Shown in pieces: positions 63,678 to 64,000 of a stretch of DNA of 64,000 nt. The notes under the pieces were generated by a model, which had not been told where the DNA came from, made no database searches, and saw nothing but the letters and a program-made list of their open reading frames with translations. The stretch covers positions 73,368,106-73,432,105 of the forward strand of contig OY755243.1 in assembly GCA_963576725.1 (NCBI GenBank). Direction: 5' to 3'. The number at the start of each line of letters is the position of its first letter. The first letter of the stretch is position 1. The position numbers and the translations under genes are program-made. This DNA comes from Azorinus chamasolen. Lineage: Eukaryota; Mollusca; Bivalvia; Cardiida; Solecurtidae.

Positions 63678-64000
63678 TTAACTCTTTACCTCATGAATAT
63701 TTATGCAAGAATTCATGACTTGAATGCATACTATTATAAGCAGAATCTTCTTAATGGCCAATGAACAAATGAAAGTTTTGACCATTGCAGAAATTGTAGA
63801 ATCACATCTATATAATTCAATAAGTAAACAGATCAGACCCTTATCAGATGGCTCCAGCTTATGATATACTATAGATGATTCTACAGCCTCCGTCATGGCC
63901 AAAAATTCTTGAGTGTCATTTACTATTATAACAATTAATGTAATTAAATACTCATGATATCATGATTTCTTACACAAATATTCATGGGATAAAGGATTAA
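63678..64000. mobile_element. P1B with long arms on both sides
   Basis: TTAACTCTTTACCTC to GATAAAGGATTAA, 323 bp. The right half mirrors the left (CATTGCAGAAATTGTAGAATC / GATTCTACAGCCTCCGTCATGG). This looks like the full palindromic ancestor of the one-sided P1B copies. The hairpin is degraded. Confidence 0.8.

Overview
The window is eukaryotic, AT-rich, intronic and repeat-dominated DNA, most likely from a bivalve mollusc. The evidence is elements that open with AACAAGAG, carry ~150-170 bp tandem cores and a GACG-type microsatellite, and end in a hairpin plus CTAAAAA, as in the bivalve 'pearl'/Helentron-associated repeats. Very dense palindromic MITEs and repeated TGACCTTGACC tracts point the same way. 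The species cannot be named from sequence alone. I see no rRNA, tRNA, CRISPR array or intact transposase gene.

Protein-coding content is one gene on the minus strand. Three phase-0 exons (48594-48683, 47385-47462, 46713-46805) encode 87 contiguous residues of the first calponin-homology (CH1) domain of a spectraplakin/plakin (shot/dystonin/MACF1/plectin type). Exon lengths of 90, 78 and 93 nt match the plectin-family exon structure as I recall it. The exon for the first CH1 helix should lie beyond the right edge. CH2 and everything after it should lie beyond the left edge, so the intron after 46713 is probably longer than 46 kb. Weaker candidates are a 48-nt minus-strand mini-exon (52412-52459) and two phase-0 alternative first exons inside the giant intron (42413-42562 and 29229-29360).

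Nearly everything else is repeats. Family names used below are mine. P1A and P1B: ~220-260 bp, TTAA at the ends, a long arm on one side, a short arm on the other, and a ~68-bp palindrome that begins GCAAACAGAGCAGACC. P2: ~190-235 bp, TTAA ends, palindrome beginning GAAACCATTGTGATAAATAG. P3: TTAA ends, palindrome beginning GCAAACAGTGTAGACC. P4: palindrome beginning CAAACAGTTTGGATCC. P5: ~200 bp, TA-flanked, TACAGTAAAACCTC ends. P6: CAAACCCTATxTTG palindromes. P7: a 250-bp family with two copies. HT: Helentron/pearl-like. For P1-P4 and P7, '+' means the long arm is at the lower coordinate. TTAA target sites with CCC...GGG tips suggest piggyBac-type mobilisation of P1-P4 and P7. P5 looks Tc1/mariner/pogo-like. 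By eye there are roughly 110-120 palindromes in 64 kb.

The most interesting pattern is that P1, P2, P3, P5 and P7 differ in ends and arms, and even in target-site type, yet share nearly the same hairpin tip, GCTCCTATAGGAGC. Base changes in the arms are usually mirrored on the other arm, so the palindromes stay perfect. Many copies are nested or share one TTAA, which gives a readable insertion stratigraphy.
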